Source of the DNA: Bacteroidota bacterium
Lineage (GTDB): Bacteria > Chlamydiota > Chlamydiia > Chlamydiales > FEN-1388
Reading direction: 5' to 3'
Assembly: GCA_013285825.1 (NCBI GenBank)
Contig: JABDGV010000001.1
Coordinates: 62,001-126,000, forward strand
Length of the DNA: 64,000 bases
This document shows, in pieces, positions 16,208-24,614 of this stretch (positions are counted from its first letter, which is position 1; every line of letters begins with the position of its first letter). A model generated the notes under the pieces. That model was not told the DNA's origin, did not search any database, and saw only the letters and a list, made by a program, of their open reading frames with translations. Made by a program: the position numbers and the translations under genes.

Positions 16208-17188
16208 ATGGAGTTCACACATATCCCCAATTTAAAAAATAATGTTTCCCGTATTGGATTAGGAACTTGGTCTATTGGCGGCTGGATGTGGGGCGGCACA
16301 GATGAAAAAAATGCGATTTCTACAATCCATCGCGCATTAGACAACGGCATCAACTTAATCGATACAGCTCCTGTCTATGGCTTTGGAACATCCGAAGAAA
16401 TTGTAGGTAAAGCTTTAAAGCAATATGGGAAGAGAGAGCAGATAGTTATAGCAACGAAGGTAGGTCTTGACTGGAAGAATCAGCAGCCTTTTCGTGACAG
16501 TCGTAAAGAAAGAATAGTGAAGGAAATTGAAGATTCTTTAAGTCGTTTACAAGTAGAGTACATCGATTTATATCAAGTCCACTGGCCTGATCCCAAAACG
16601 CCCATTGCTGAGACAGCTGAAGTTTTAAGTCAGCTGCTGAAAGAAGGTAAGATTCGTGCTATTGGTGTAAGCAACTACTCTATTGAAGAAATGGAGACCT
16701 TCCAAAAAACAGCGCCGCTCCATGCAGCTCAACCTCCTTTTAATCTCTTTGAAAGAAACACCGAACAGACTCTCCTGGCTTATTGCAAAAGAAAACATAT
16801 ATCTACACTTGGATATGGGTCACTTTGTCGAGGACTGCTTTCAGGTAAAATGCGTGCAGATACTCAATTTAAAGGCGATGATTTACGTAAATCTGATCCC
16901 AAATTTCAACCCCCACGCTTTAGTCAATACCTCGCATGTGTCGAATGCTTAGACCAATGGGCTCAAAAAAAGTATCAACGCTCGGTATTATCATTAGCTG
17001 TTCGCTGGGTCTTGGATAAAGGGATTAATATAGCGCTATGGGGAGCACGCAAGCCTGAACAACTCGATGACATCGCAGCTGTTTGGAATTGGAAATTAAA
17101 GCCTGAGGATTTTAAAGAAATCGATGATATTTTAAACAAGATGATTCCTACGCCAGTTGGACCCGAATTTATGGCACCGCCCGCTTAA
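16208..17188 (+). CDS. Aldo/keto reductase
   Basis: 326 residues, full length for the AKR family. The catalytic tetrad is present: Asp52, Tyr57, Lys84 and His125 (IDTAPVYG, ATKVG, QVHWPD). IGVSNYS and the C-terminal GARKPEQL NADPH-binding region also fit. It is a soluble cytoplasmic NADPH-dependent oxidoreductase. No signal peptide is present, unlike most neighbours. It lies divergent from the aspartic protease. Substrate unknown. Confidence 0.9.
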   Translation: MEFTHIPNLKNNVSRIGLGTWSIGGWMWGGTDEKNAISTIHRALDNGINLIDTAPVYGFGTSEEIVGKALKQYGKREQIVIATKVGLDWKNQQPFRDSRKERIVKEIEDSLSRLQVEYIDLYQVHWPDPKTPIAETAEVLSQLLKEGKIRAIGVSNYSIEEMETFQKTAPLHAAQPPFNLFERNTEQTLLAYCKRKHISTLGYGSLCRGLLSGKMRADTQFKGDDLRKSDPKFQPPRFSQYLACVECLDQWAQKKYQRSVLSLAVRWVLDKGINIALWGARKPEQLDDIAAVWNWKLKPEDFKEIDDILNKMIPTPVGPEFMAPPA

Positions 17189-17324
17189 GTCTTTCTTAAA
17201 TGATTGATGTCTGGTGAAATCAACGGCAAGGCTTATTATTCATGTAACGATACGAGATCTTTAGTGAAGTTGGAGTATCGATATTTGCGCATTGGCGCCA
17301 AACGACTAATAATCGAGGTAATGC

Positions 17325-18932
17325 ATGTATATGCTGCACTCATTTTTCTCAGCTTTCCTCTTGTCCTGCTCCCTCTTTATGTTGAAAGGATATGCGAGCG
17401 CTCCAAACCATATCAGCTGTCTTGAGTGTGGACAGGTGCCCTACCCTTCCAATACCGGCTATGTGACTCCCGATCCCATTATTGATTCACCTCAGGTGTG
17501 GAGTTTTGTCAGCGAACCAGACCTTCATCCCATGAAGGTCACGATCAATAAATATAAACATGGAACGTCTTCGGGATTAATCTTTCTTGCACCCTATGCA
17601 TTTTCTGCTGATGCAGGCTATGGCCAGCCAGGCTCACTTATTCTCGACAAAAAGGGAAATCCCGTCTGGTTCCGCCCTTTGAGCAGCCCCAATTTAATGA
17701 ATACCGATTTTCGGATGCAAAAGCTCTTTGGTGAGCCGGTCTTGACCTTCTGGCAGGGAACGCTTGCCACTGCTCCGGCGTATACCAACGCTCCAGGGGG
17801 CTCATCTGAGCCAGGCTCTTGCTATTTCATTCTCGATAACAGCTACAAGGTGATAGGGACAGTTGCAGCCTATAACGGGTATACGTCCGATATCCACGAG
17901 TTTCACTTAACTCCTGAAAATACTGCCCTTTTTCTCTCGACCATGTCAGTTCCGATGGACCTAACACCTTATGGCGGACCTCAAAATGGTTATGTTCAAG
18001 ATTTTGCCATTCAAGAAATTGATTTGAAGACCAACCAGCTTCTCTTTTTTTGGAATGCGCTGAGCCACATTCCTCTTTCTGATTCCTATTCAGACGCTTC
18101 AAGCGCCGTATCAACGGGCAATATTTGGGATGCCTATCATCTGAATTCGATTGGCCTTACGAATGACCGCAATAAGATTTTGGTTTCTGGACGCAACACC
18201 TGGACGATTTATAAAATCAAAAAATCAAACGGCAAGATCCTCTGGAGGCTTGGAGGCAAGCAGAGTGACTTTGCGATAAAGAAGAACGCGAGCTTTTCCT
18301 GGCAGCATCATGCACGATTTATATCCCACAATGTCGTAAGTCTTTTTGACGATAATTCCGACGGCTCAGCAACTCCAGAGCCCCCTTCACACGGACTGCT
18401 GCTCAAGTTGGATTTTCACCATATGACTGCCCATCTTCATCGCTCCTACTACCACAACCCCAATATCTCGGTTGGCTCACAGGGCAGCGTCCAGAAATTG
18501 CCTAATGGCAATAGGTTTGTAGGCTGGGGTCAGTCGCAATATTTCTCTGAGTATGCGCAAGGAGGAAATACCGAGAACCATCCCGAGCATAATTTGCTCT
18601 ACGACGCTCAAATGCCCTCCACCAACTATAGCTATCGAGCCTACTGCTTTGAATGGGTCGGAACTCCAGACTTTCCGCCAAGTATTGCAGTTCAATCACA
18701 AAACGGTCAGGTGTTAGTCTATGCCTCCTGGAATGGCTCTACTGAAACAGCCTCCTGGAAGCTTTTTTCCGGCCGATCAAAAAATGATCTATCGCATGTT
18801 AAAACAGTTGATCGGAACGGTTTTGAAACGATCATAAAGTCAAAGAAGATGGGCCCCTACTTTAAGGTAGAGGCTTTAAATGATAAAGGAGATGTGATCG
18901 GGGTATCACCGATTGTCCAGATAGAGTTCTGA
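17325..18932 (+). CDS. Secreted arylsulfotransferase (ASST)-like protein
   Basis: 535 residues. A signal peptide (to about residue 26, YASA) follows a GAGGT Shine-Dalgarno. The body has the repeating strand pattern of the ASST-type six-bladed propeller: GSLILDKKGNPVWFRP, SDIHEFHLTP, GNIWDAYHLNSI, ILVSGRNTWTIYKI and FSWQHHARFI, with conserved His. It fits the arylsulfotransferase 2 family, in which an active-site His carries the sulfate in PAPS-independent transfer. A C-terminal Ig-like stretch follows from about residue 455. Activity is inferred, and sulfatase-unrelated roles are possible. Confidence 0.7.
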   Translation: MYMLHSFFSAFLLSCSLFMLKGYASAPNHISCLECGQVPYPSNTGYVTPDPIIDSPQVWSFVSEPDLHPMKVTINKYKHGTSSGLIFLAPYAFSADAGYGQPGSLILDKKGNPVWFRPLSSPNLMNTDFRMQKLFGEPVLTFWQGTLATAPAYTNAPGGSSEPGSCYFILDNSYKVIGTVAAYNGYTSDIHEFHLTPENTALFLSTMSVPMDLTPYGGPQNGYVQDFAIQEIDLKTNQLLFFWNALSHIPLSDSYSDASSAVSTGNIWDAYHLNSIGLTNDRNKILVSGRNTWTIYKIKKSNGKILWRLGGKQSDFAIKKNASFSWQHHARFISHNVVSLFDDNSDGSATPEPPSHGLLLKLDFHHMTAHLHRSYYHNPNISVGSQGSVQKLPNGNRFVGWGQSQYFSEYAQGGNTENHPEHNLLYDAQMPSTNYSYRAYCFEWVGTPDFPPSIAVQSQNGQVLVYASWNGSTETASWKLFSGRSKNDLSHVKTVDRNGFETIIKSKKMGPYFKVEALNDKGDVIGVSPIVQIEF

Positions 18933-18984
18933 TTGCAAGGTTAGGAGAGCTCTATTAATTGCCTTGATAATCTGCCAAAGGTAA

Positions 18985-19656
18985 CTAATAAGGACTGAAC
19001 TTTGTGGGTTTTTCTAGTGTTCCTGCTTTATCGAGACTTTCAAGTTTTGCTTCTAGTTTCAAAAGCACATCATTTGCCCCGATTTCTTTAAGTGCTTTTT
19101 TTATATCACCTAATTTTATAGTTCGGGATCTCAACTTCTCAACCACTTTATTAGACTCTTGCTCCTTATCACCATTTGCCTGATAGTCATCTTCCGTTAT
19201 ATTAAATTTTGCAGCCAAGTCTGCATAGCATTTATAAGCCCATTTTTTAAGGTTGAAGAGAACGTCAGCATGGGCGGAAACAAGTGAAAGGTTCTTTCCT
19301 ATAGATGTGATTTGAACATCTTGTATCTGCTCACTCTTTAAAATTATATTGCTGATAACTTTCTTGATAATCTCTATATCTTGTTTGCCGCTTTGCTCTA
19401 GAACTTCATTTACTTGTTTAAATTGACCAATCAGTAATTTTCGTTTTGCACTATCAATCTTCGGAAGTTCATTTGGTACTTTATTAAAAAGTTCCTGAAT
19501 TTCGTTATTAATATCTTTATTTGGAGTGTCGCTCTTTAGATTCGAAATAAGAATGCGCATCTCACTCGTAAGACAATTTAACCACATCCCCTCAAGGGTA
19601 TTATTGTCGCCTATCGATGTACATTGTTGTAATACTGCGTCGAATGAAATGCTCAT
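18985..19656 (-). CDS. Uncharacterised helical protein
   Basis: 223 residues, family not recognised. It is largely alpha-helical and charged, with two probable coiled stretches (about residues 45-100 and 170-215). No signal peptide, membrane segment or catalytic motif is seen. GGAG precedes the ATG by nine bases. It is encoded just downstream of, and on the same strand as, the PPR-Smr gene (113-base gap), so it may be co-expressed with it. Effector or adaptor roles would be guesses. Confidence 0.55.
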   Translation of the reverse strand: MSISFDAVLQQCTSIGDNNTLEGMWLNCLTSEMRILISNLKSDTPNKDINNEIQELFNKVPNELPKIDSAKRKLLIGQFKQVNEVLEQSGKQDIEIIKKVISNIILKSEQIQDVQITSIGKNLSLVSAHADVLFNLKKWAYKCYADLAAKFNITEDDYQANGDKEQESNKVVEKLRSRTIKLGDIKKALKEIGANDVLLKLEAKLESLDKAGTLEKPTKFSPY

Positions 19657-19769
19657 TAATTAATCTCCATATATTAATACTGAAAAGTGCATACAAAGAT
19701 AACAGTGATCCAATTTTCAAAAAAGAACATTAAGAAGATCTACTCTGTTTGGAAAAAGATTGATTGTGA

Positions 19770-22358
19770 CTATTTATATTTCCTTACGTGAATCCGGCCG
19801 GGATTCACTTGATCAACTTCTACGAGTAGGTCTTTATATTTTTCCTTTATCAGCTTTGTAATCGAATCACGCATTTCGTAAGGAGTAGCTCTTTTAGAAT
19901 GAAGGCCTTTCCCCGTAATGATGGCGGTCTTCTCTTTTTGCCCCTTTGAAATCTCATCTAAAATAGGGTCAATGGTAAGAAACACAACACCTGCTGTTGA
20001 GTCATGGCAATCAATCATATCTTGATTGATATGAAGCCTAAAGTGATCTGGCATTGCCATAAATTTTTTCTTGGCTTCTTCGATTTTTCCTAATTTTACG
20101 AGAAGATCAACGACTATTTGGTAGGTTACAATATTAGGAGTTAGTTTCTTATCCGATGTCATCTTGTCGCAGTATGCTAGAGCTTCCTCTGGCTTTCCTG
20201 AAGCTATTAAGGCTTGCATGTAGATGGTGTGGGTTATAGTATCGGGCTTTAGTTTCTTATCCGTTGTCATCTTGTCGTAGTATGCTATAGCTTCCTCTGG
20301 CTTTCCTGCCTCTATTAAGGCTTGCATGTGGATGTTGTGGATTATAGTAGAGGGCTTTAGTTTCCCATCCTTAGTCATCTTATCGCGGTATGCTATAGCT
20401 TCCTCTGGTTTTCCTGAAGCTATTAAAGCTTGCATGAGGGTGGTGTGGGTTACAGCATCGGGCTTTAGTTTCCCAATCTTAGTCATCTTGTCGCAGTATG
20501 CTATAGCTTCTTCTGGGTACGTTGAGTTTATTAAGGCTTGCATGCGGGTGTTGTGGGTTACAGTATCGGGCTTTAGTTTCTTATCCGTTGTCATCTTGTC
20601 GCAGTATGCTATAGCTTCCTGTGGCTTTCCTGAAGCTATTAATGCTTGCATGCGGATGTTGTGGGTTATAGTAGATGGCTTTAGTTTCCCAATCTTAGTC
20701 ATCTTGTCGCAGTATGCTATAGCTTCCCCTGGGTTTCCTGAAGCTATTAAAGCCTGCATGCGGGTGGTGTGGGTTACAGTATCGGGCTTTAGTTTTCTAT
20801 CATTCGTCATCTTGTCGCAGTATGCTATAGCTTCCTGTGGCTTTCCTGCCTCTATTAAGGCTTGCATGCGGGTGTTGTGGGTTACAGTATCGGGCTTTAG
20901 TTTTTTATCATTCGTCATCTTGTCGCAGTATTCTATAGCTTCCTCTGGGCACTTTGAGTCTATTAAGGCTTGCATGCGGATGTTGTGGGTTACAGTATCG
21001 GGCTTTAGTTTTTTATCATTCGTCATCTTGTCGCAGTATTCTATAGCTTCCTCTGGCTTTCCTGAAGCTATTAAAGCTTGCATGCGGATGTTGTAGGTTA
21101 CAGTATCGGGCTTTAGTTTTTTATCATTCGTCATCTTGTCGCAGTATTCTATAGCTTCCTCTGGCTTTCCTGAAGCTATTAAAGCTTGCATGCGGATGTT
21201 GTAGGTTACAGTATCGGGCTTTAGTTTCCCAATCTTAGTCACCTTGTCGCAGTATTCTATAGCTTCCTCTGGGCACTTTGAGTCTATTAAGGCTTGCATG
21301 CGGATGTTGTGGGTTACAGTATCGGGCTTTAGTTTCCCACTCTCAGTCATCTTGTCGCAGTATGCTATAGCTTCCTCTGGGTATCCTAAAGTTATTAAAG
21401 CTTGCATGCGGGTGGTGTGGGTTACATTATCGGGCTTTAGTTTCTCAATCTTAGTCATCTTGTCGCAGTATTCTATAGCTTCCTCTGGGCACTTTGAGTC
21501 TATTAAGGCTTGCATACGGATATTGTGGGTTACCGTATCGGGCTTTAGTTTTCTATCATTCGTCATCTTGTCGCAGTATGCTATAGCTTCCTCTGGCTTT
21601 CCTGAAGCTATTAAAGCCTGCATGCGGGTGTTGTGGGTTACAGTATCGGGCTTTAGTTTTATATCATTCGTCATCTTGTCGCAGTATGCTATAGCTTCCT
21701 CTGGGTTCCCTGAGTCTATTAAGGCTTTCATGCGGATGTTGTGGGTTACCCTATCGGGCGTAATATCACTAGCGAGCATCTCATTATAAATCTTAGCTAG
21801 GTCTTCCCACATTCTTGCCTTTACAGCACAATTGAGATAGGTATTATAATGATAGACATTCAATAACGTTTTTGGAATCTCTTTGAAAAATTCTGACGTC
21901 CACGTTAAATCGCCTTTTTTTGCTATTGCCTTCAGAATGTGCTGATAAGAATATGAGGTGGGATTTTTTATTTTTTTTAAAAAATCAATCGCTTCAACAA
22001 TTCTTCCGCCTTCTGCTAGATTTTTGATTTCAAGGTCATCGTCCATGTTTCCGTTTGATGATTTTTGTACGCGAGAAGAATATACATTGGAAACCCTATC
22101 CTTGTTTGAGTAGGTTGATGAGTTTGAAGAGGTGTCTCTTGAATAGGTACGATTGGTACTTGTAGAACCATGAGAATTTTCAGGTTTATTATTAAAATAT
22201 CGATCAGTTCTGTTTGTAACTCTTTCCCGGTCATCTCTTCGTGGGGAGTATTCCCGATTGCGAGTATGGGAGTTGTCAGATCGTGAATCGTAGGGATCGC
22301 TCGAATGGCGGTAATATAAAGGGTTGTTATTGCTAGTTAAGTGTATTTTTTCTTTCAT
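19770..22358 (-). CDS. PPR-Smr protein: 15 tandem 36-residue pentatricopeptide repeats plus Smr domain
   Basis: 862 residues. Residues 1-105 are Ser/Arg/Asn-rich and disordered. About 135-202 hold two divergent PPR-like units. Residues 203-742 are fifteen nearly identical 36-residue PPR units of the form VTHN-IRMQALI-SGKPEEAI-YCDKMT-KLKPD. Residues 743-780 are a degenerate unit, and 783-862 resemble an Smr domain with ITGKGLHSK (the TGxGxHS element) and NPGRIHV at the end; the usual DLHG is replaced by DCHDS. PPR proteins bind RNA, one base per repeat, and Smr domains can cleave nucleic acid. PPR-Smr architecture is typical of plant organelle proteins and rare in bacteria. An RNA-targeting effector is inferred. 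Confidence 0.87.
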   Translation of the reverse strand: MKEKIHLTSNNNPLYYRHSSDPYDSRSDNSHTRNREYSPRRDDRERVTNRTDRYFNNKPENSHGSTSTNRTYSRDTSSNSSTYSNKDRVSNVYSSRVQKSSNGNMDDDLEIKNLAEGGRIVEAIDFLKKIKNPTSYSYQHILKAIAKKGDLTWTSEFFKEIPKTLLNVYHYNTYLNCAVKARMWEDLAKIYNEMLASDITPDRVTHNIRMKALIDSGNPEEAIAYCDKMTNDIKLKPDTVTHNTRMQALIASGKPEEAIAYCDKMTNDRKLKPDTVTHNIRMQALIDSKCPEEAIEYCDKMTKIEKLKPDNVTHTTRMQALITLGYPEEAIAYCDKMTESGKLKPDTVTHNIRMQALIDSKCPEEAIEYCDKVTKIGKLKPDTVTYNIRMQALIASGKPEEAIEYCDKMTNDKKLKPDTVTYNIRMQALIASGKPEEAIEYCDKMTNDKKLKPDTVTHNIRMQALIDSKCPEEAIEYCDKMTNDKKLKPDTVTHNTRMQALIEAGKPQEAIAYCDKMTNDRKLKPDTVTHTTRMQALIASGNPGEAIAYCDKMTKIGKLKPSTITHNIRMQALIASGKPQEAIAYCDKMTTDKKLKPDTVTHNTRMQALINSTYPEEAIAYCDKMTKIGKLKPDAVTHTTLMQALIASGKPEEAIAYRDKMTKDGKLKPSTIIHNIHMQALIEAGKPEEAIAYYDKMTTDKKLKPDTITHTIYMQALIASGKPEEALAYCDKMTSDKKLTPNIVTYQIVVDLLVKLGKIEEAKKKFMAMPDHFRLHINQDMIDCHDSTAGVVFLTIDPILDEISKGQKEKTAIITGKGLHSKRATPYEMRDSITKLIKEKYKDLLVEVDQVNPGRIHVRKYK
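20133..21752 (-). repeat. Fifteen tandem 108-bp coding repeats (PPR array)
   Basis: Fifteen in-phase units of exactly 108 bp with no insertions, encoding the PPR repeats. Some adjacent pairs are nearly identical at the DNA level (for example the units containing ttgtaggttacagtatcgg around 21090 and 21200), a sign of recent duplication or gene conversion. Copy number is likely to vary between strains. Confidence 0.9.
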
Positions 22359-22630
22359 ATGGAAACTAGATTTATTAATTTTTAGTATTTAATCATAATT
22401 TTATATACTATTCGTGTCCAGAAGGTTTCTTTCTTCGAATTAAATTAGCCAACTCTGGGGTGCACCCCTCAAATGTAAACAACGCCAAGCAAAAAAAATC
22501 TCTCGATCAGCTGCTTGATGTGCAAGCAAGCGTCTCAACTCTTGCAATGTATGGCTGTTTGGCAGTGACTGTTTTGCCTATTAACCTTCAGTTTTGATAT
22601 GTAATGAAGTTCAAACGAAAGGACATCTTT

Positions 22631-23101
22631 ATGAGTTATATTAGATCATCTATACAGAAGCTATCTCTATTGAGCATATGCCTAAGCTTACTTACTTTAT
22701 CAATCGTATGTTTTACTTCCCCATTAAACGCTGAGAGCCAAAATCAGCAAAACGCTGAAAATTTAAAATTAGGAATTAGTTTAGAAACTAAATTTTGGAA
22801 TTTAGTACAACAGCACAACGTCGAGAAGTTTTCGGAAAAACTAGCTTATATTTTTCAAGGCCTCAACGCTTCTGGAGTGTATACTCGACAACAACAAATA
22901 ACGGGCCTTTCAGAAGCAGGATTAATTAGTTTTCAGCTTCGCAATCCTAAAGCCACTCGTTCACATGATGTTTTGGTATTTTCATATGAATTTATTGCAG
23001 TAGGAACTGGGCTGACAAGTGGTCCATCAATAACTGTCTGGAAAAAATACAAGAATTCCTGGAAGATTGTCAGCCATTCATATGTTGAACTGATCCCCTG
23101 A
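22631..23101 (+). CDS. Secreted NTF2-like (SnoaL/DUF4440-type) protein
   Basis: 156 residues from the ATG at 22631, with AAAGGA eight bases upstream; an in-frame ATG at 22604 is less favoured. A signal peptide ends near LNAES. The mature part (LETKFWNLVQQHNVEKFSEKL, then ATRSHDVLVFSYEF and WKKYKNSWKIVSHSYVELIP) has the layout of an NTF2-like cone-shaped domain, ending in the usual strand with Trp and His. Such domains bind or modify small ligands; none can be named. It lies 13 bases before the S26 peptidase-like gene. Confidence 0.6.
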   Translation: MSYIRSSIQKLSLLSICLSLLTLSIVCFTSPLNAESQNQQNAENLKLGISLETKFWNLVQQHNVEKFSEKLAYIFQGLNASGVYTRQQQITGLSEAGLISFQLRNPKATRSHDVLVFSYEFIAVGTGLTSGPSITVWKKYKNSWKIVSHSYVELIP

Positions 23102-23114
23102 AAATAAGGACAGC

Positions 23115-23597
23115 GTGAAGAAGAATAGATACAAAACCATCTTTTTAGCAGTTATTTCGTTAATAATTGCTGTCCGTGCATTCGCCGAGCCGTATCGTGT
23201 TCATGGCGATTGTATGGAGCCCGCAGTCTCGGAGGGACAGCTATGCTTTTTAAATCGAGTATCGCCCTACCTACGGCAATATAAGATAGGGGACATTATC
23301 GTATTCAAACATGAGGGAAAACCTTGGATATCCCGCATCGTAGCATTAGAAAATGACACAATAGAGATTACTGAAGACAACGTACTGGTACATGGTACAA
23401 CCCTTCAGGATGCCCCTGATATTCACAGGAATTGGTCTGACTGGAGGCATGGTATCTATGCCATCGAGAAGCCGTTTCAGGTTCCGCTCAATCATGTTTT
23501 CGTACTGTGCGACAAACTCTCCTCACAGCACGATGATAGTCGCGTTTTCGGAGCAGTGCCGACAGAGTCCATTGAGGGGCTTATTTGGATGCCATGA
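23115..23597 (+). CDS. Signal peptidase I-like protein (S26) with altered catalytic dyad
   Basis: 160 residues from GTG at 23115, with AAGGA upstream. One N-terminal membrane segment is followed by an S26 fold: HGDCMEPAV, then GDIIVF, ISRIVALENDTIEI, and the DDSRVFGAVP box that lies late in signal peptidases. The catalytic Ser before Met is replaced by Cys33, and Ser73 occupies the position of the general-base Lys. The protein is therefore either inactive or uses a changed mechanism. It is much shorter than a housekeeping LepB. The stop codon overlaps the start of the aldo/keto reductase (ATGA). Confidence 0.75.
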   Translation: MKKNRYKTIFLAVISLIIAVRAFAEPYRVHGDCMEPAVSEGQLCFLNRVSPYLRQYKIGDIIVFKHEGKPWISRIVALENDTIEITEDNVLVHGTTLQDAPDIHRNWSDWRHGIYAIEKPFQVPLNHVFVLCDKLSSQHDDSRVFGAVPTESIEGLIWMP

Positions 23598-24439
23598 AAA
23601 ATAGTACCAACTTGCCTGGCACTACAATGCCTTCCTTGCTCTATGGTACAGCATGGAAAAAAGAGAAAACCGCTGATCTCGTCACAAGAGCTGTTAAATA
23701 TGGATTTAGGGGAATTGATACGGCTTGTCAACCAAAGCATTACAATGAAGCAGCTGTCGGAGAGGCTATTCGACGACTGACAAGTGAAGGTATTGCTCGT
23801 ACAGATTTGTATATTCAAACCAAGTTTACTCCTTTAAACGGTCAAGACCCTCTCAATATTCCCTATGATAGAAGAGCTCCTTTGAGCGAGCAAGTAGCTG
23901 AGTCTTTTGAAGTTTCCAAGAAAAATCTTGCTGTCAGTTATGTAGATGGCTTGATACTTCATTCTCCGCTAGAAAATATGGATCAATTGATGATCGTATG
24001 GCAAGCCATGGAAGAAATCTACCGCCTGGGAGAAACCAAACGAATTGGCATTAGTAACTGCTATGAGTTAGAAATGTTAAAACAGTTATATGAGATGGCC
24101 TTAATAAAGCCGACGATTGTACAAAATCGCTTTTACCAAGACACGGGTTATGACAGCGAAATTCGTACGTGGTGCAAAGAGAAGAACATTATTTACCAAA
24201 GTTTTTGGACTCTTACAGCGAATCCCCAGATTCTTGTCCGTGAAGTAGTACAAAGGGCAGCTCAAATATATCAGAAAACTGCAGCGCAAATTCTCTTTCG
24301 CGTTTTAGTAGATATTGGCATTGTTCCATTGACTGGAACTTGCTCCGATAAGCACATGAGAGAAGATCTTGAGATTTTTAATTTTGACCTTCCAAAAACT
24401 GAAATACAAGAAATAGCATCCCTATTCACTTCTAATTAG
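23594..24439 (+). CDS. Aldo/keto reductase
   Basis: 281 residues from the ATG at 23594, which overlaps the stop of the preceding gene. Tetrad residues are Asp42, Tyr50, Lys77 and His123 (GIDTAC, KHYNEAAVG, QTKFTP, LILHSP), followed by IGISNCYE. The arrangement fits a soluble AKR. It is only distantly similar to the reductase at 16208-17188, so this is not a recent duplicate. Coupling to an S26-like membrane protein is unexplained. Substrate unknown. Confidence 0.85.
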   Translation: MKNSTNLPGTTMPSLLYGTAWKKEKTADLVTRAVKYGFRGIDTACQPKHYNEAAVGEAIRRLTSEGIARTDLYIQTKFTPLNGQDPLNIPYDRRAPLSEQVAESFEVSKKNLAVSYVDGLILHSPLENMDQLMIVWQAMEEIYRLGETKRIGISNCYELEMLKQLYEMALIKPTIVQNRFYQDTGYDSEIRTWCKEKNIIYQSFWTLTANPQILVREVVQRAAQIYQKTAAQILFRVLVDIGIVPLTGTCSDKHMREDLEIFNFDLPKTEIQEIASLFTSN

Positions 24440-24614
24440 CAAGAGCAACTCTTCTGAAAATCGATCTAATAATTGGATCACAGAGTGTTTGAAAGCTCCC
24501 CCTCGTTATTCTCGACCTCACTTATGAACTAGAAGCAATAAAAATAAATTGAATGTTGTTTGCAAAGCTGCTATTTGAACTAAAACAAACGTTCAAGGAA
24601 AGGCAGGTTGACCG

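Noticed and set aside
20133-21752. Regular repeats that could be mistaken for CRISPR
   Set aside because: The period is 108 bp, in phase with a reading frame, and there are no unique spacers or cas genes.
20326-21789. Long plus-strand open frames (256 and 181 codons) across the PPR array
   Set aside because: They are antisense shadows of the 108-bp PPR repeats, open only because the repeat phase lacks stops on that strand; no start signals.
22457-22468. Palindrome ggggtgcacccc between PPR and NTF2-like genes
   Set aside because: Short, with no neighbouring regulator and no repeat elsewhere noticed; probably chance or a weak terminator.
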